A DNA stretch of 64,000 bases from Candidatus Nanopelagicales bacterium (lineage in GTDB: Bacteria; Actinomycetota; Actinomycetes; S36-B12), in contig JAGYJP010000007.1 of assembly GCA_018402075.1 (NCBI GenBank), positions 8,124 through 72,123 on the forward strand, read 5' to 3'. Positions 54,118 through 62,689 of this stretch are shown here, piece by piece. The notes beneath the pieces were generated by a model. That model was given only the letters and a program-made list of their open reading frames with translations. It did no database searches and had not been told where the DNA came from. The position numbers and the translations under genes were made by a program. How positions within the stretch are numbered: the stretch's first letter is position 1; each line of letters opens with the position of its first letter.

Positions 54118-54495
54118 GTGCCCACCTACGAGTACTCGTGTCCCGAATGCGACACCCACCACGAGATCGTGCAATCCATGTCCGACCCCACGTTGACCAC
54201 CTGCCCCAATTGCGGCAAGGAATCACTGCGCAAGCAGTTCTCCGGTGTGGGCGTCATGTTTAAAGGGGCCGGCTTCTATCGCACCGATTCACGCAGTGAT
54301 TCACGCAGCGACTCAGGTTCCACCACAGGTTCAACCAAGAAGTCTGACACCGGTTCAAGTTCATCAAGTTCCTCAACGAGTACCGACTCAGGTTCTAGTT
54401 CGAGTTCGAGTTCAAGCTCAAGTTCATCAAGTTCGAGTTCGTCAGGTTCGAGTTCGTCAGGTTCGAGTTCGTCAGGTTCGAGTTCTTCAAGTTAA
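54118..54495 (+). CDS. FmdB-like zinc-ribbon protein with polyserine tail
   Basis: From GTG 54118 (GGAGGAAGT just upstream) the protein has about 125 residues and begins VPTYEYSCPECD, the family start; a longer in-frame reading begins inside the CIRCE element. The zinc ribbon has Cys pairs SCPEC and TCPNC (about residues 8-37), then GVGVMFKGAGFYRTD. The last 65 residues are almost all Ser with Gly and Thr, from 15-base DNA repeats. The role of FmdB-type proteins is not well established. Control by HrcA suggests a stress link. Confidence 0.85.
   Translation: MPTYEYSCPECDTHHEIVQSMSDPTLTTCPNCGKESLRKQFSGVGVMFKGAGFYRTDSRSDSRSDSGSTTGSTKKSDTGSSSSSSSTSTDSGSSSSSSSSSSSSSSSSSGSSSSGSSSSGSSSSS
54431..54490 (+). 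repeat. 15-base tandem repeats coding the serine tail
   Basis: Four copies of GTTCGAGTTCGTCAG, the last diverged (54431-54445, 54446-54460, 54461-54475, 54476-54490), encode Gly-Ser-Ser-Ser-Ser units. Shorter TCAAGT and TCGAGT repeats precede them. Unit length is divisible by three, so copy number can vary in frame. Confidence 0.85.
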
Positions 54496-54566
54496 GCCCG
54501 TTACTACGGATAGTTGCCTGTGGACAGTCATTCGACAGCGCGTGAGTTGCGACCTACTGTCACAGG

Positions 54567-54995
54567 GTGGCACTTGGACGCACCGCACAATTACGTAAGT
54601 TCCTGCACCGGCATAGGCGTGTTCTTGGTTCAATAAGTGCGGCACTTGCCGTGCTTCTATTCTTTGCCGCACTGCGCTCCACCCCTCAGGTCACGGCAAC
54701 AGGCGAAATCATTCCCACCCTGAACCAGGATCAGGTGGCAGTGCCCGTGACCTTGCGTTCATCGGCAATTTCCGCTGCGGTAAAGATTGGCGACACCGTA
54801 GATCTCATTGCAGCACAACCCAATGGCTTTCCACAGGTTTTAGCAACTGGAGCATTAATCATTGACATTCCCGGCGCAGGGGGTTTCAGTTCAACAAACT
54901 CAGCCGTCATTGTTGTGGCTGTTGATCACCGTGTCGGTACTGAACTGGCTGCCTACGTTTCACCAGATATTTCCGTTGTTGTGACCCAGCGGTGA
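54567..54995 (+). CDS. SAF-domain membrane-anchored protein
   Basis: A 142-residue protein from GTG 54567 with one N-terminal transmembrane helix (about residues 20-36, VLGSISAALAVLLFFAAL) followed by a SAF-like beta-clip domain (VAVPVTLRSSAISAAVKIGDTVDLIAAQPN, near residues 57-87). The same domain occurs in CpaB/RcpC pilus-assembly and flagellar FlgA proteins; no pilus genes are adjacent, so the role is open. It follows the zinc-ribbon gene after 71 bases. Confidence 0.7.
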   Translation: MALGRTAQLRKFLHRHRRVLGSISAALAVLLFFAALRSTPQVTATGEIIPTLNQDQVAVPVTLRSSAISAAVKIGDTVDLIAAQPNGFPQVLATGALIIDIPGAGGFSSTNSAVIVVAVDHRVGTELAAYVSPDISVVVTQR

Positions 54996-55000
54996 TTGCG

Positions 55001-55423
55001 CTACTCCCCGTGATGCGGTGGCACATTTGCCAGTAAATCGCGTTCACGTGGTGTGAGTGATTTGGGAGATGCTGGCTCCGGTTTAGCGGGTGCACTGCCC
55101 GCGGAACCGATTGCCGTTAAGGCATCAGAGAGTGCCTGACCCATGGCTAATACTGCTTGACGCGAGGTCGCCAACTCAGGTGCAATCACAATGCGATTTC
55201 CCTCGATTGCTTCTACGTCAAGACCTTGCCGGCCACACTCGGTCACGAGTTCTGCAATCTGATCAGCATTCGCGTGATGGTCATGTAACTGGATGATTGC
55301 TCGAGGTCCAGGTGTCATGTCTACCGACCGCACAAACGAATGGAGCCGCACGTCATGGAGCGCGGCAGTGAGCTCCAACTCCATTGTCTGGGCCCGAAGA
55401 ACCGATTCGCTGTGCTCACTCAT
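55001..55423 (-). CDS. Conserved-looking protein of unknown function
   Basis: A 140-residue soluble protein with alternating beta and alpha segments (RAIIQLHDHHANADQIAELVTECGRQGLDVEAIEGNRIVIAPE, then a helix) and a proline-rich tail. I do not recognise a family. It converges with the SAF-domain gene, 5 bases between stops, and is divergent from the saccharopine dehydrogenase-like gene. Confidence 0.6.
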   Translation of the reverse strand: MSEHSESVLRAQTMELELTAALHDVRLHSFVRSVDMTPGPRAIIQLHDHHANADQIAELVTECGRQGLDVEAIEGNRIVIAPELATSRQAVLAMGQALSDALTAIGSAGSAPAKPEPASPKSLTPRERDLLANVPPHHGE

Positions 55424-55481
55424 ACCGTGAGATTACCCATCTTTGTTCATCCATCTTCACCCACGCAATAGTCTGGGATGC

Positions 55482-56639
55482 ATGGCAACGCGACACGGTG
55501 AGCCCGGGAACAAGATTGTGCTCTTAGGTGCTACCGGTTTTACCGGTCGACTCACCGCTGAAGCCATGGTGCGCGCCGGCCTTGCCCCCGTGCTGGCCGG
55601 GAGGAACCCCGAGCGCCTGCAGGACATGACCCGTGAGCTCATACGGATTGCACCTCCCGGTGCAGCCCCCACCTGGGAGCAGGCAGATGCCACCATCCCG
55701 GAATCAGTTGCTGCGTTGGTGTCAGATCCCTCAGATGTGCTCGTCAGTACCGCTGGTCCATTCAGTGTGGTGGGCTCACCTGCCGTGACTGCAGCAATTA
55801 ATGTTGGTTGCACCTACATAGATTCCACCGGTGAAGCTGGTTTCATTCGCGATGTTTTTGCAAGAAGTGATCAGGCAGCAGCAGCGGGTGCGCGACTCAT
55901 TCCTGCTTGCGGTTACGACTTCATTCCCGGAAACTTCGCTGGTGCACTTGCCTTGCGCAACTGCCGGGATCGAGGCGATAGTCCTGCGAGAATTGACATC
56001 GGTTACTTCACCCGCGGACCCATGGCCATGAGCAGCGGCACCCAGGCCAGTGCCATTGCATCAATGGGTGCTTCCGGATACCAATTTCGCAATGGAGTCT
56101 TAACCGATGCTGCGCTCGGGACGGAGTTTGGCGAGTTCACCCTGGTCGATGGAAATACAGTGGGTGGAATCAGCATTGGCGGGACCGAACAATTTGGTCT
56201 GCCGGCCATGTCGCCAACACTTCGCGATGTCAATGTGTATCTGGGTTGGGCAGGTAAGTGGAGTAAGCCGATTTCCAAGGTCGCATGGGCAACACAATTT
56301 CTCAATAAACTACCTGGATCCGCATCGATAACCCAGCGGGTAACCGACAAGGCCATGGCCACAACGGGCAAAGGGCCAACGGGTTCAGATCTATTCCGTG
56401 GAACCAGTATTGCCATCGCCACGGTGCGAGACCTTGTGGGTCGTCGGCTTGAAACAGTGCAGGTGGAGGGTCCCGCTCCGTATCCACTTACCGCCGAGTT
56501 GCTTGCATGGTCAGCGGCCATGGCCGCTGCTGACAAGGTTCAAGGAACTGGTGCACTCGATCCCATTCGCGCATTTGGGCTTGGTCCATTTCTTGCCGGC
56601 TGCGCCGCGGTCGGTTTGCATCAGGTTCGCTACACATGA
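55482..56639 (+). CDS. Saccharopine dehydrogenase-like NAD(P)-binding protein
   Basis: About 385 residues from the ATG at 55482. The N-terminus is a Rossmann domain (KIVLLGATGFTGRLTAEAMVRAGLAPVLAGRN) with VSTAGPFSVVGSPAVTAAINVGCTYIDSTGE, the pattern of the saccharopine dehydrogenase / trans-acting enoyl reductase family. The reaction cannot be assigned. It ends 10 bases before the next gene, so the two are probably co-transcribed. Confidence 0.83.
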   Translation: MATRHGEPGNKIVLLGATGFTGRLTAEAMVRAGLAPVLAGRNPERLQDMTRELIRIAPPGAAPTWEQADATIPESVAALVSDPSDVLVSTAGPFSVVGSPAVTAAINVGCTYIDSTGEAGFIRDVFARSDQAAAAGARLIPACGYDFIPGNFAGALALRNCRDRGDSPARIDIGYFTRGPMAMSSGTQASAIASMGASGYQFRNGVLTDAALGTEFGEFTLVDGNTVGGISIGGTEQFGLPAMSPTLRDVNVYLGWAGKWSKPISKVAWATQFLNKLPGSASITQRVTDKAMATTGKGPTGSDLFRGTSIAIATVRDLVGRRLETVQVEGPAPYPLTAELLAWSAAMAAADKVQGTGALDPIRAFGLGPFLAGCAAVGLHQVRYT

Positions 56640-56649
56640 GAGTCGCCCC

Positions 56650-57618
56650 ATGAATCCAGTTATTAGTTTCACCGAATGGGATAACCAGCAACTAGCCCAT
56701 CGCAGTAGAGCAGAACAATGGACATTGCCACACCGTCAGCGCAAAATCTCCAAAGAGCGCGAACCCGTCATGGATTTTCTTTTTGAGTATTACCCTTACT
56801 CTCCCGCGAAATTGGAACAGTGGTTTCCCGGATATGGCTGGGATATTGAAATCACAGTTGACCGGGAATTCGAGCACAGAGCATTTTTTCGCTCAGGTAA
56901 TACACTCACACTTGATCCTGCATACATCAATAAACACCGGCGGCGAATCGAGTTTGTTATCGAGTTGCTCTCAGGAATTCAAAGCCGCAGTACCTCATTC
57001 AATTGCTTTGGTTTACACGAGTGGGCCATGGTGTACCAGTCGCCCGTCCACGAAATTCGTCACCCTGATCCCCTTCGACTTAGTCCACAGAAAATTGCCG
57101 ATGCCGTGGACACATTGGGATTGCGCTGCACCCACATTGATGCGTTCCGATTCTTTACCCCTGAAGCTGCGCCACTAAACGCAAATGAAGCTGGACTTGT
57201 TCCCACTCGTGAGAATCAAACACAACTGGATCAAGGTGGTTGCCTTCACGCCAACATGGATCTCTACAAATACTGCATGTGGCTGCAACCCTTGGTACCG
57301 GGGGACCTGGTCCTTGATTGCTTCGAACTGGCAGTGGAGACCAGAACAGTGGACATGCAGGCCTCGCCTTATGACTTGTCTGCCTTTAACTACTCAGATA
57401 TTCCCATTGAAACAACCGAGGGTCGATCTGAATATGTTGCTCGGCAGCGGGAAATTTCCGCTAAAGGGGTTCCCTTAAGGAAAAGATTGACAAACGTACT
57501 CATTTACTTGATTGAGCACGGATCAACAAGATCGAGCAGTGCACATGATGGGCAACGTGACTTGCCACCGACCCGAGCCGCAGTCGACTCGCACCGCGAA
57601 GTCCTTGGGTGCCCATAG
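56650..57618 (+). CDS. Actinobacterial protein annotated as 3-methyladenine DNA glycosylase-like
   Basis: About 322 residues from the ATG at 56650; the longer in-frame reading starts inside the upstream gene. Segments EPVMDFLFEYYPYSPAKLEQWFPG, FNCFGLHEWAMVYQ, LRCTHIDAFRFFTPEAAPLN, GCLHANMDLYKYCMWLQPLVPG and MQASPYDLSAF match an actinobacterial family usually labelled 3-methyladenine DNA glycosylase, a label I cannot verify from motifs. The last 40 residues overlap the convergent Usp gene by 119 bases and are probably extra, perhaps from a lost stop. Confidence 0.72.
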   Translation: MNPVISFTEWDNQQLAHRSRAEQWTLPHRQRKISKEREPVMDFLFEYYPYSPAKLEQWFPGYGWDIEITVDREFEHRAFFRSGNTLTLDPAYINKHRRRIEFVIELLSGIQSRSTSFNCFGLHEWAMVYQSPVHEIRHPDPLRLSPQKIADAVDTLGLRCTHIDAFRFFTPEAAPLNANEAGLVPTRENQTQLDQGGCLHANMDLYKYCMWLQPLVPGDLVLDCFELAVETRTVDMQASPYDLSAFNYSDIPIETTEGRSEYVARQREISAKGVPLRKRLTNVLIYLIEHGSTRSSSAHDGQRDLPPTRAAVDSHREVLGCP

Positions 57619-58288
57619 CCACAAGATCGCACGGATTATTGGCAATGAACTCATCTAGGTCTCGCCCTACGTTGATGGTCAAATCAAGTTCATGTGGGAT
57701 TTTGACAACGGTATTTACCGAGACACCCATATCTTCGAAGTATTTACCGGCATCTCTGCTTGCCTGAGCCCCGACACCATCGCCTTCATCAACAGCAATG
57801 ACGCTGACATGGACATTGGTGATCCACGGCATGGATCCCAAGAACTTCATGGCCGTTGCTGCGTGCATGGAGCCATCGACAGCAAGTGTGACGTTCTTCA
57901 CCGTGGAATTATCACGAGCGACAATGACTGGCGAACTCGGGGAAACAATGAGTGCTTCGGCAACACTTCCCAGGTGCATCTTCTTTCGAATTCCCGAACC
58001 ACGTGGACCCACCACCACAAGATCTGCTTCGACCGCTGAGAGAACATCCTGCGGCTTGCCATTTGCTACCAGATATTCGACGCCACTGATTCCCGTGTCG
58101 GGTGGGGCAAGGCGTGGATGTTCTGGCTGCCAAGTACGCGCTGGCGAAGCCGTCGGAGTGGACTTGGTCAAGGGTTCGATCGTCAGAACCTGTACTCGCC
58201 ACCCGGCCCACTTTTGGGCGCACACCCACTCCCATGCGGTGTCTGCGCCTACGGATTGATCGTCACCAAAAACCAGTAATTTCTCCAT
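57500..58288 (-). CDS. Universal stress protein, two Usp domains
   Basis: A 262-residue protein with two Usp-like halves: residues 1-125 (DLVVVGPRGSGIRKKMHLGSVAEALIVSPSSPVIVARD) and 126-262 (DLVAMGTQGLRGASRLRLGSVASHVAHHVHCSILLIRA). The second half carries the ATP-binding GxxGxxxxxxGS(V) pattern. Such proteins aid survival under starvation or oxidative stress. It is followed on the same strand by nothing close and lies 65 bases downstream of the SQR-like gene. Confidence 0.87.
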   Translation of the reverse strand: MEKLLVFGDDQSVGADTAWEWVCAQKWAGWRVQVLTIEPLTKSTPTASPARTWQPEHPRLAPPDTGISGVEYLVANGKPQDVLSAVEADLVVVGPRGSGIRKKMHLGSVAEALIVSPSSPVIVARDNSTVKNVTLAVDGSMHAATAMKFLGSMPWITNVHVSVIAVDEGDGVGAQASRDAGKYFEDMGVSVNTVVKIPHELDLTINVGRDLDEFIANNPCDLVAMGTQGLRGASRLRLGSVASHVAHHVHCSILLIRAQSSK

Positions 58289-58353
58289 ACCCCTACTACA
58301 TCATGAAAGTGGCAGGAAAAGGGAAAGATGGTGCATCAAAGTCCGCAAAGAAT

Positions 58354-59571
58354 CTAGGCGAGACCTTTCAGCATCAGATTCCAATACAAATTCGGCAATC
58401 CATTCTTCTTGAATTGACCGAATTCCTTGATCTCTTTCTTCGTGTTTAGCAATGGGATAGAAGGGGTGGGTTCCATGGTGTAGTCGAACTCACAGAGCAG
58501 CAAATGCGAGCGGCTCGTGGTGATTGGGCAGGATGCATAGCCGTCATAGGAACCCTGCAGGGACTTTCCATCCATCGATGCAACGAGGTTCTTGACAAGG
58601 ACTGGGGCTTGCTTGCGAATGGCGGCGCCCGTCTTCGAGTTTGGTGTGTTAGTGGCATCGCCTAAACCAAAGATCTCTGGGTACTTTGTGTGCTGCAGCG
58701 TGTTTTTGTCCACCGACATGTAGCCAAATGGACTCTCTGGGTCGTCAAGGCCTGAAGCTTTTATCCAGTCGGGTGCGCTCTGCGGCGGAACCATGTGGGC
58801 GAAGTTGTAATCAATTGTTTCTGTTTCACCAGTGTCGTTGTTCTTAATATCCACCGTGGTGTCGGTCATGCCGGTGATTTGTGAGTTAAAGCGAACTTCG
58901 ATTCCGTAGCGTGCGGCAACATCGACGAGGACATCGCTCCACACTTTGACACCAAACATTCCTGGGGTGGGCAACACCATAATTTTTCTAATGTTGTTGA
59001 GGACACCCTGTTCGCGCCAATAGTCACTTGCAAGATATGCAATTTTCTGTGGGGCGCCTGCACATTTGATTGGTCCCATGGGTTGGTGAAAGATTGCGGT
59101 TCCACTTCGCAGTTTCTTGACATTGTCCCAGGTGTAGGACGCGAGGTCGTAGCGATAGTTACTCGAGACGCCACCGCGACCGAGGTTCTCGCTCAGGCCA
59201 GGGATCTTGTCCCAGTTCAGTTGGATACCCGGGGATACCACCAAGCGGTCGTAGCCAATAACCGTTCCGCGCGAGGTGCGCACGGTGCGATCGAGGGGGT
59301 TCACCGACACAACGGAATCACGTATCCACTGCACGCCCTTTGGGATTACCGAAGACATGGGACGGCCACTGTCACCAGCTTTTGCTCGGCCACCACCGAC
59401 GAGGGTCCATAGGGGTTGGTAGTAGTGGGTATCCGCCGGCTCGATCAAGGCAATATCCCCAAAGCCCGCCTTTTTGAGTCGGGCGGCAACCGTGATGCCA
59501 CCGGTCCCACCCCCAATGATGACCACTTGGTGCCTCTGGTCCATGCGCTCGTGACCCATGTTTTCTGCCAT
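58354..59571 (-). CDS. Sulfide:quinone oxidoreductase-like flavoprotein
   Basis: A 405-residue protein of the SQR/FCSD family: FAD motif VVIIGGGTGGITVAARL at residues 16-32, YDRLVVSPGIQLNWDKIPGL, Cys170 in GPIKCAGAPQK, Cys348 in YASCPITTSRS and Cys360. The first two are where SQRs place their redox cysteines, and KEIKEFGQFKKNGLPNLYWNLMLKG is a typical membrane-associating C-terminus. It would oxidise sulfide to sulfane sulfur and reduce quinone. Divergent from a GntR regulator and a TauE exporter. Confidence 0.87.
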   Translation of the reverse strand: MAENMGHERMDQRHQVVIIGGGTGGITVAARLKKAGFGDIALIEPADTHYYQPLWTLVGGGRAKAGDSGRPMSSVIPKGVQWIRDSVVSVNPLDRTVRTSRGTVIGYDRLVVSPGIQLNWDKIPGLSENLGRGGVSSNYRYDLASYTWDNVKKLRSGTAIFHQPMGPIKCAGAPQKIAYLASDYWREQGVLNNIRKIMVLPTPGMFGVKVWSDVLVDVAARYGIEVRFNSQITGMTDTTVDIKNNDTGETETIDYNFAHMVPPQSAPDWIKASGLDDPESPFGYMSVDKNTLQHTKYPEIFGLGDATNTPNSKTGAAIRKQAPVLVKNLVASMDGKSLQGSYDGYASCPITTSRSHLLLCEFDYTMEPTPSIPLLNTKKEIKEFGQFKKNGLPNLYWNLMLKGLA

Positions 59572-59698
59572 TGTTCCCCTACCTCGTGTTCATATTCGCC
59601 CACTCGGTTGCGTAATGTGTCCGAATGTACGTACAATTGAGCCTCATCGCGTGCTCGTTCCCAAATCATAGGGATATTGACGCTGGAGCGGAGGGTAA

Positions 59699-60532
59699 AT
59701 GCCATTCTTATCTAACCCAAATAATGTGGCCAAACCCCACGAGATGGGCGCAATCCCACCAAATCGGGCGCACCCGCTGCCCCTATGGGCCCAAGTCTGC
59801 GATGACCTGCGCCGGCGAATCGACCTCAATGAATTCACCAACGACTTTCCGGGCGAATTTGATTTAACCGAGCAATACGGCGTGAGTCGCCACACAATCC
59901 GCGAAGCACTCCGAGTCCTTCGCACCGAGGGAATCCTCAAGAGTGAGCGCGGGCGTGGCACCTCGATCCAAGAACGCAACTACTCACAAAATCTCGGGGC
60001 CCTGTATTCACTCTTCCAAACCATTAGCGAAGAAGGGGTTTCCCAGACCAGCACGGTGCAACGCCTTGCCATCACCACGAACCACACCGTTGCCCAAGAA
60101 CTCGGTGTTGATCCACACACCGAACTCGTGGTGCTGGAACGCGTGCGTTGGGCGAATGGGGAACCACTCGCCCACGACACCAGCTGGTTGCTAGCGAGTG
60201 AGACTCGCGCGTTGCTGACCAGTGACTTCACCACCAACTCGCTGTACTCCGAACTGAAAACACAATGTGGAATCGACATGGACGGCGGCAAGGAAAGAAT
60301 TAACGCCCAACCCGCACCACGCCACATTGCATCCATACTTGCCGTGCCAACGGGGGTCGCAGTTTTCGCCATTGAACGACTTGGCGCATCCAATAACAGA
60401 GCCATTGAATGGCGCGAGACATTTATTCGCGGTGACCGATTCACCCTGGAAGTTGACTTCGATCACAGCAGCGCTCCAGCCGCGTCACGCGGTTTGTACA
60501 CACCGTCCGCGACAACCAGTCAACTCTCATAG
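59699..60532 (+). CDS. GntR-family regulator, UTRA (HutC) subfamily
   Basis: A 277-residue protein: winged helix PLPLWAQVCDDLRRRIDLNEF ... LTEQYGVSRHTIREALRVLRTEGILKSERGRGTS (about residues 25-80), then a UTRA ligand domain with LVVLERVRWANGEPLAHDTSWL and WRETFIRGDRF. It is divergent from the SQR-like gene (127-base gap) and immediately upstream of tauE, so it probably controls both in response to a sulfur compound. UTRA ligands vary widely. Confidence 0.87.
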   Translation: MPFLSNPNNVAKPHEMGAIPPNRAHPLPLWAQVCDDLRRRIDLNEFTNDFPGEFDLTEQYGVSRHTIREALRVLRTEGILKSERGRGTSIQERNYSQNLGALYSLFQTISEEGVSQTSTVQRLAITTNHTVAQELGVDPHTELVVLERVRWANGEPLAHDTSWLLASETRALLTSDFTTNSLYSELKTQCGIDMDGGKERINAQPAPRHIASILAVPTGVAVFAIERLGASNNRAIEWRETFIRGDRFTLEVDFDHSSAPAASRGLYTPSATTSQLS

Positions 60533-60539
60533 GAACACC

Positions 60540-61496
60540 ATGATCATTCTTGCCGCATTTCTCTCCATCTTTATTGGCGCAGCAGTGGGATTGCTCGGTG
60601 GTGGTGGTTCAATCCTCACCACTCCACTTTTGGTATACGTCCTTGACTTTGATGCGAAGCAAGCCATCACTGCGAGCCTTTTTGTTGTTGGCGTGACGAG
60701 TCTTTTCGGTTTGATAGCTCACGCTCGCGCCGGACGAGTCCAATGGCGCATGGGCTTAATTTTCGGAACAGCTGGCATGATCGGTGCGTTTATCGGTGGC
60801 CAAATCGGTAGCCACCTGCCTGGGGCACTGCTCCTCGGTGCTTTTTCCATCATGATGGGTGTCACGGCTGTCGCCATGATTCGTGGTCGGCGAACGGTGA
60901 AATCAAGTCACACCCACAAAGGACTTCCACTGTTTCGCATTATTCTCGATGGAGCAATCGTTGGCTTTGTCACCGGACTCGTGGGTGCCGGTGGCGGATT
61001 CCTTGTTGTGCCGGCACTCGCACTGCTCGGAGGCCTTCCCATGCCGATTGCCGTGGCCACCTCGCTGCTTGTGGTCGCCATGAAGTCATTCGCTGGCTTC
61101 GCTGGTTACGCACTCACTTTCGGCGGCGGATCGATTGTCGCACTGAACCCTGAGACGCAGATCAACTGGACGGTCACCCTCATTGTGACAGCCGGCGCCG
61201 TTGTTGGCGCACTTATTGGCAGTCGCCTGGTGGGCAAGATCCATCCCGATCTCCTTCGCAAGGGATTTGGTTGGTTTGTTCTCCTGATGGCCGTATTCAT
61301 TCTAAGTCAGCAAATTGGTGGACCCGTCCTTGACTTTGCTCAGCAGGGAACCCTCAATGCCATTGAAGTGATGGCCGCGATCCTTGCAGTGGTGGCTTTC
61401 TTCACCTGGATAATTCGACGCCCTGCCAAAGTGCCCCTTGCTGATTATGACGAGCCCGAAATTGCCCTGAAAGACAACAACTTAAAGAACGATTGA
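60540..61496 (+). CDS. TauE/SafE-family membrane exporter
   Basis: About 318 residues from the ATG at 60540 (AGGAAC upstream, 7 bases after the gntR stop). It has two TauE halves, each opening with a Gly-rich helix: GAAVGLLGGGGSILTTPLLVYVL and FVTGLVGAGGGFLVVPALALLGGLPMPIAVATSLLVVAMKS. Family members export sulfite or sulfoacetate, or import sulfur compounds. Together with the SQR-like enzyme it suggests sulfide oxidation with removal of the oxidised product. Confidence 0.87.
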   Translation: MIILAAFLSIFIGAAVGLLGGGGSILTTPLLVYVLDFDAKQAITASLFVVGVTSLFGLIAHARAGRVQWRMGLIFGTAGMIGAFIGGQIGSHLPGALLLGAFSIMMGVTAVAMIRGRRTVKSSHTHKGLPLFRIILDGAIVGFVTGLVGAGGGFLVVPALALLGGLPMPIAVATSLLVVAMKSFAGFAGYALTFGGGSIVALNPETQINWTVTLIVTAGAVVGALIGSRLVGKIHPDLLRKGFGWFVLLMAVFILSQQIGGPVLDFAQQGTLNAIEVMAAILAVVAFFTWIIRRPAKVPLADYDEPEIALKDNNLKND

Positions 61497-61534
61497 TCTA
61501 CCTGAAGCTATTAAGTGACATATAAACTCAGAGA

Positions 61535-61912
61535 ATGATCAAGGGCTTCACGGATTTCATCACTCGCGGGAATGTCATTGATATTGCCGTGGGTTTTGTT
61601 GCTGGTGCAGCATTCACCGCTCTCGTCACAGGTGTCAGCGGTGCACTGATCACTCCGACCTTGGGATTGATAACAGGAAGTGGGGTCAATGCAGGTTCAT
61701 TCACGATCAATGGTCAGGTATTTGATTTATCCTTGATCGTTAATGCATTCATCACATTCTTTATCACCATGGCAGTTATTTATTTTGTCTTCGTCCTGCC
61801 CTTGAATAAATGGCGGGAGCGTCAACCCAAGGTCATTGATCCGGTGGTCACCGAAACTGAATTGCTCACCGAGATCAGAGATCTCCTTCGACAAAACCGA
61901 GGTACTTCATGA
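61535..61912 (+). CDS. mscL: Large-conductance mechanosensitive channel MscL
   Basis: A 125-residue protein with the N-terminal amphipathic helix MIKGFTDFITRGNVIDIAVGFVAGAAFTALV (TM1), a periplasmic loop, TM2 (LIVNAFITFFITMAVIYFVFVLPLNKW) and a C-terminal coiled-coil helix. It opens under membrane tension to release solutes, a counterpart to the betaine uptake system. Its last codon overlaps the start of the damaged AsnC-like gene by four bases. Confidence 0.93.
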   Translation: MIKGFTDFITRGNVIDIAVGFVAGAAFTALVTGVSGALITPTLGLITGSGVNAGSFTINGQVFDLSLIVNAFITFFITMAVIYFVFVLPLNKWRERQPKVIDPVVTETELLTEIRDLLRQNRGTS

Positions 61913-62108
61913 TGACTGCACTGCGCTTTATCAATACCGACCCCCATCACATCTCTGCTGCAGGTGACTCCATTGCTCCGATCAAGTTGCCGAAGTTGTT
62001 GCGGATTCAATCGGCAAAGTTTCCGGAGTCACGGAGACGAAGACTCACACAGCGTCTCGCACCTTCGACAAGCGCGACCTCGATGCTGGCTTTGCGCTAA
62101 GGAATTAA
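61909..62108 (+). pseudogene. Lrp/AsnC ligand-binding (RAM) domain protein, truncated
   Basis: The start ATGATG overlaps the mscL stop and reads MMTALRFINTDPHHISAAGDSIA, the opening of a stand-alone RAM domain. From about 61980 the matching frame is different (DQVAEVVADSIGKVSGVTETKTHTASRTFDKRDLDAGFALRN) and stops at 62106-62108. Stand-alone RAM proteins have some 30 more residues in the middle (the EVYSVTGDxDLVALVRV strand region), so an internal deletion with a frame change broke the gene. The first frame alone ends at 62100 after 63 residues. Confidence 0.68.
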
Positions 62109-62116
62109 GGCAGACA

Positions 62117-62674
62117 GTGGAGCCGTTCCAACTGTGGGTTCGATTGGATCACCCTGGACAGTTGTTTAAGGCTGACGACCTTTCTCCCACAGATCCTCGT
62201 TACACCGAGTACACCGCGCAACCTGCACTCGACACCGTGCGCGAGGAACTCCTGATCAAGACTCTTCCCAAGAACCAACCCGTAGAACTGCTATTGGAGC
62301 TACCTGAAGAGCACATTCACCCGTCCACCGAAACACAACTCAATGAAGCCGTGCATCGGTACCTTCAGGTGGAAAACAAATTGGATCAGGAATCCTTTCA
62401 ATCCCGAGGTCCAGTTGTTCGCCGTCTCTTAGTTGTCTCCATTGCGGTATTTTTCGCAATCCAGATGGTCGCAATCACCATCGAGAACCTGACCAATGCC
62501 GAGGACTACTACCTCACGGATTCCTTAGCAGAGGGTCTGGCTGTTACATCGTGGGTAATTCTCTGGGTTCCCGTCCAATTCCTCACGGTGGATGCCTGGC
62601 AGCGCAGCCTGCGAAGACGCCGCTTGGGGACAATTAATCGAATGCAGGTTAGATTGGTATCCATACCTGACTGA
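62117..62674 (+). CDS. Membrane protein of unknown function
   Basis: About 185 residues from GTG 62117 (AAGGCAG upstream). It has a soluble N-terminal part (FQLWVRLDHPGQLFKADDLSPTDPRY, PVELLLELPEEHIHPSTETQLNEAVHRYL), then two hydrophobic segments (LLVVSIAVFFAIQMVAITIE and SWVILWVPVQFLTVDAW). I do not recognise a family. The in-frame reading from 61964 overlaps the AsnC-like gene and is ignored. Confidence 0.65.
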   Translation: MEPFQLWVRLDHPGQLFKADDLSPTDPRYTEYTAQPALDTVREELLIKTLPKNQPVELLLELPEEHIHPSTETQLNEAVHRYLQVENKLDQESFQSRGPVVRRLLVVSIAVFFAIQMVAITIENLTNAEDYYLTDSLAEGLAVTSWVILWVPVQFLTVDAWQRSLRRRRLGTINRMQVRLVSIPD

Positions 62675-62689
62675 AGGGATTCAAGAGTT

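Noticed and set aside
54054..54120. groES start after the CIRCE element
   Set aside because: No chaperonin coding sequence follows; the next frame is the zinc-ribbon protein.
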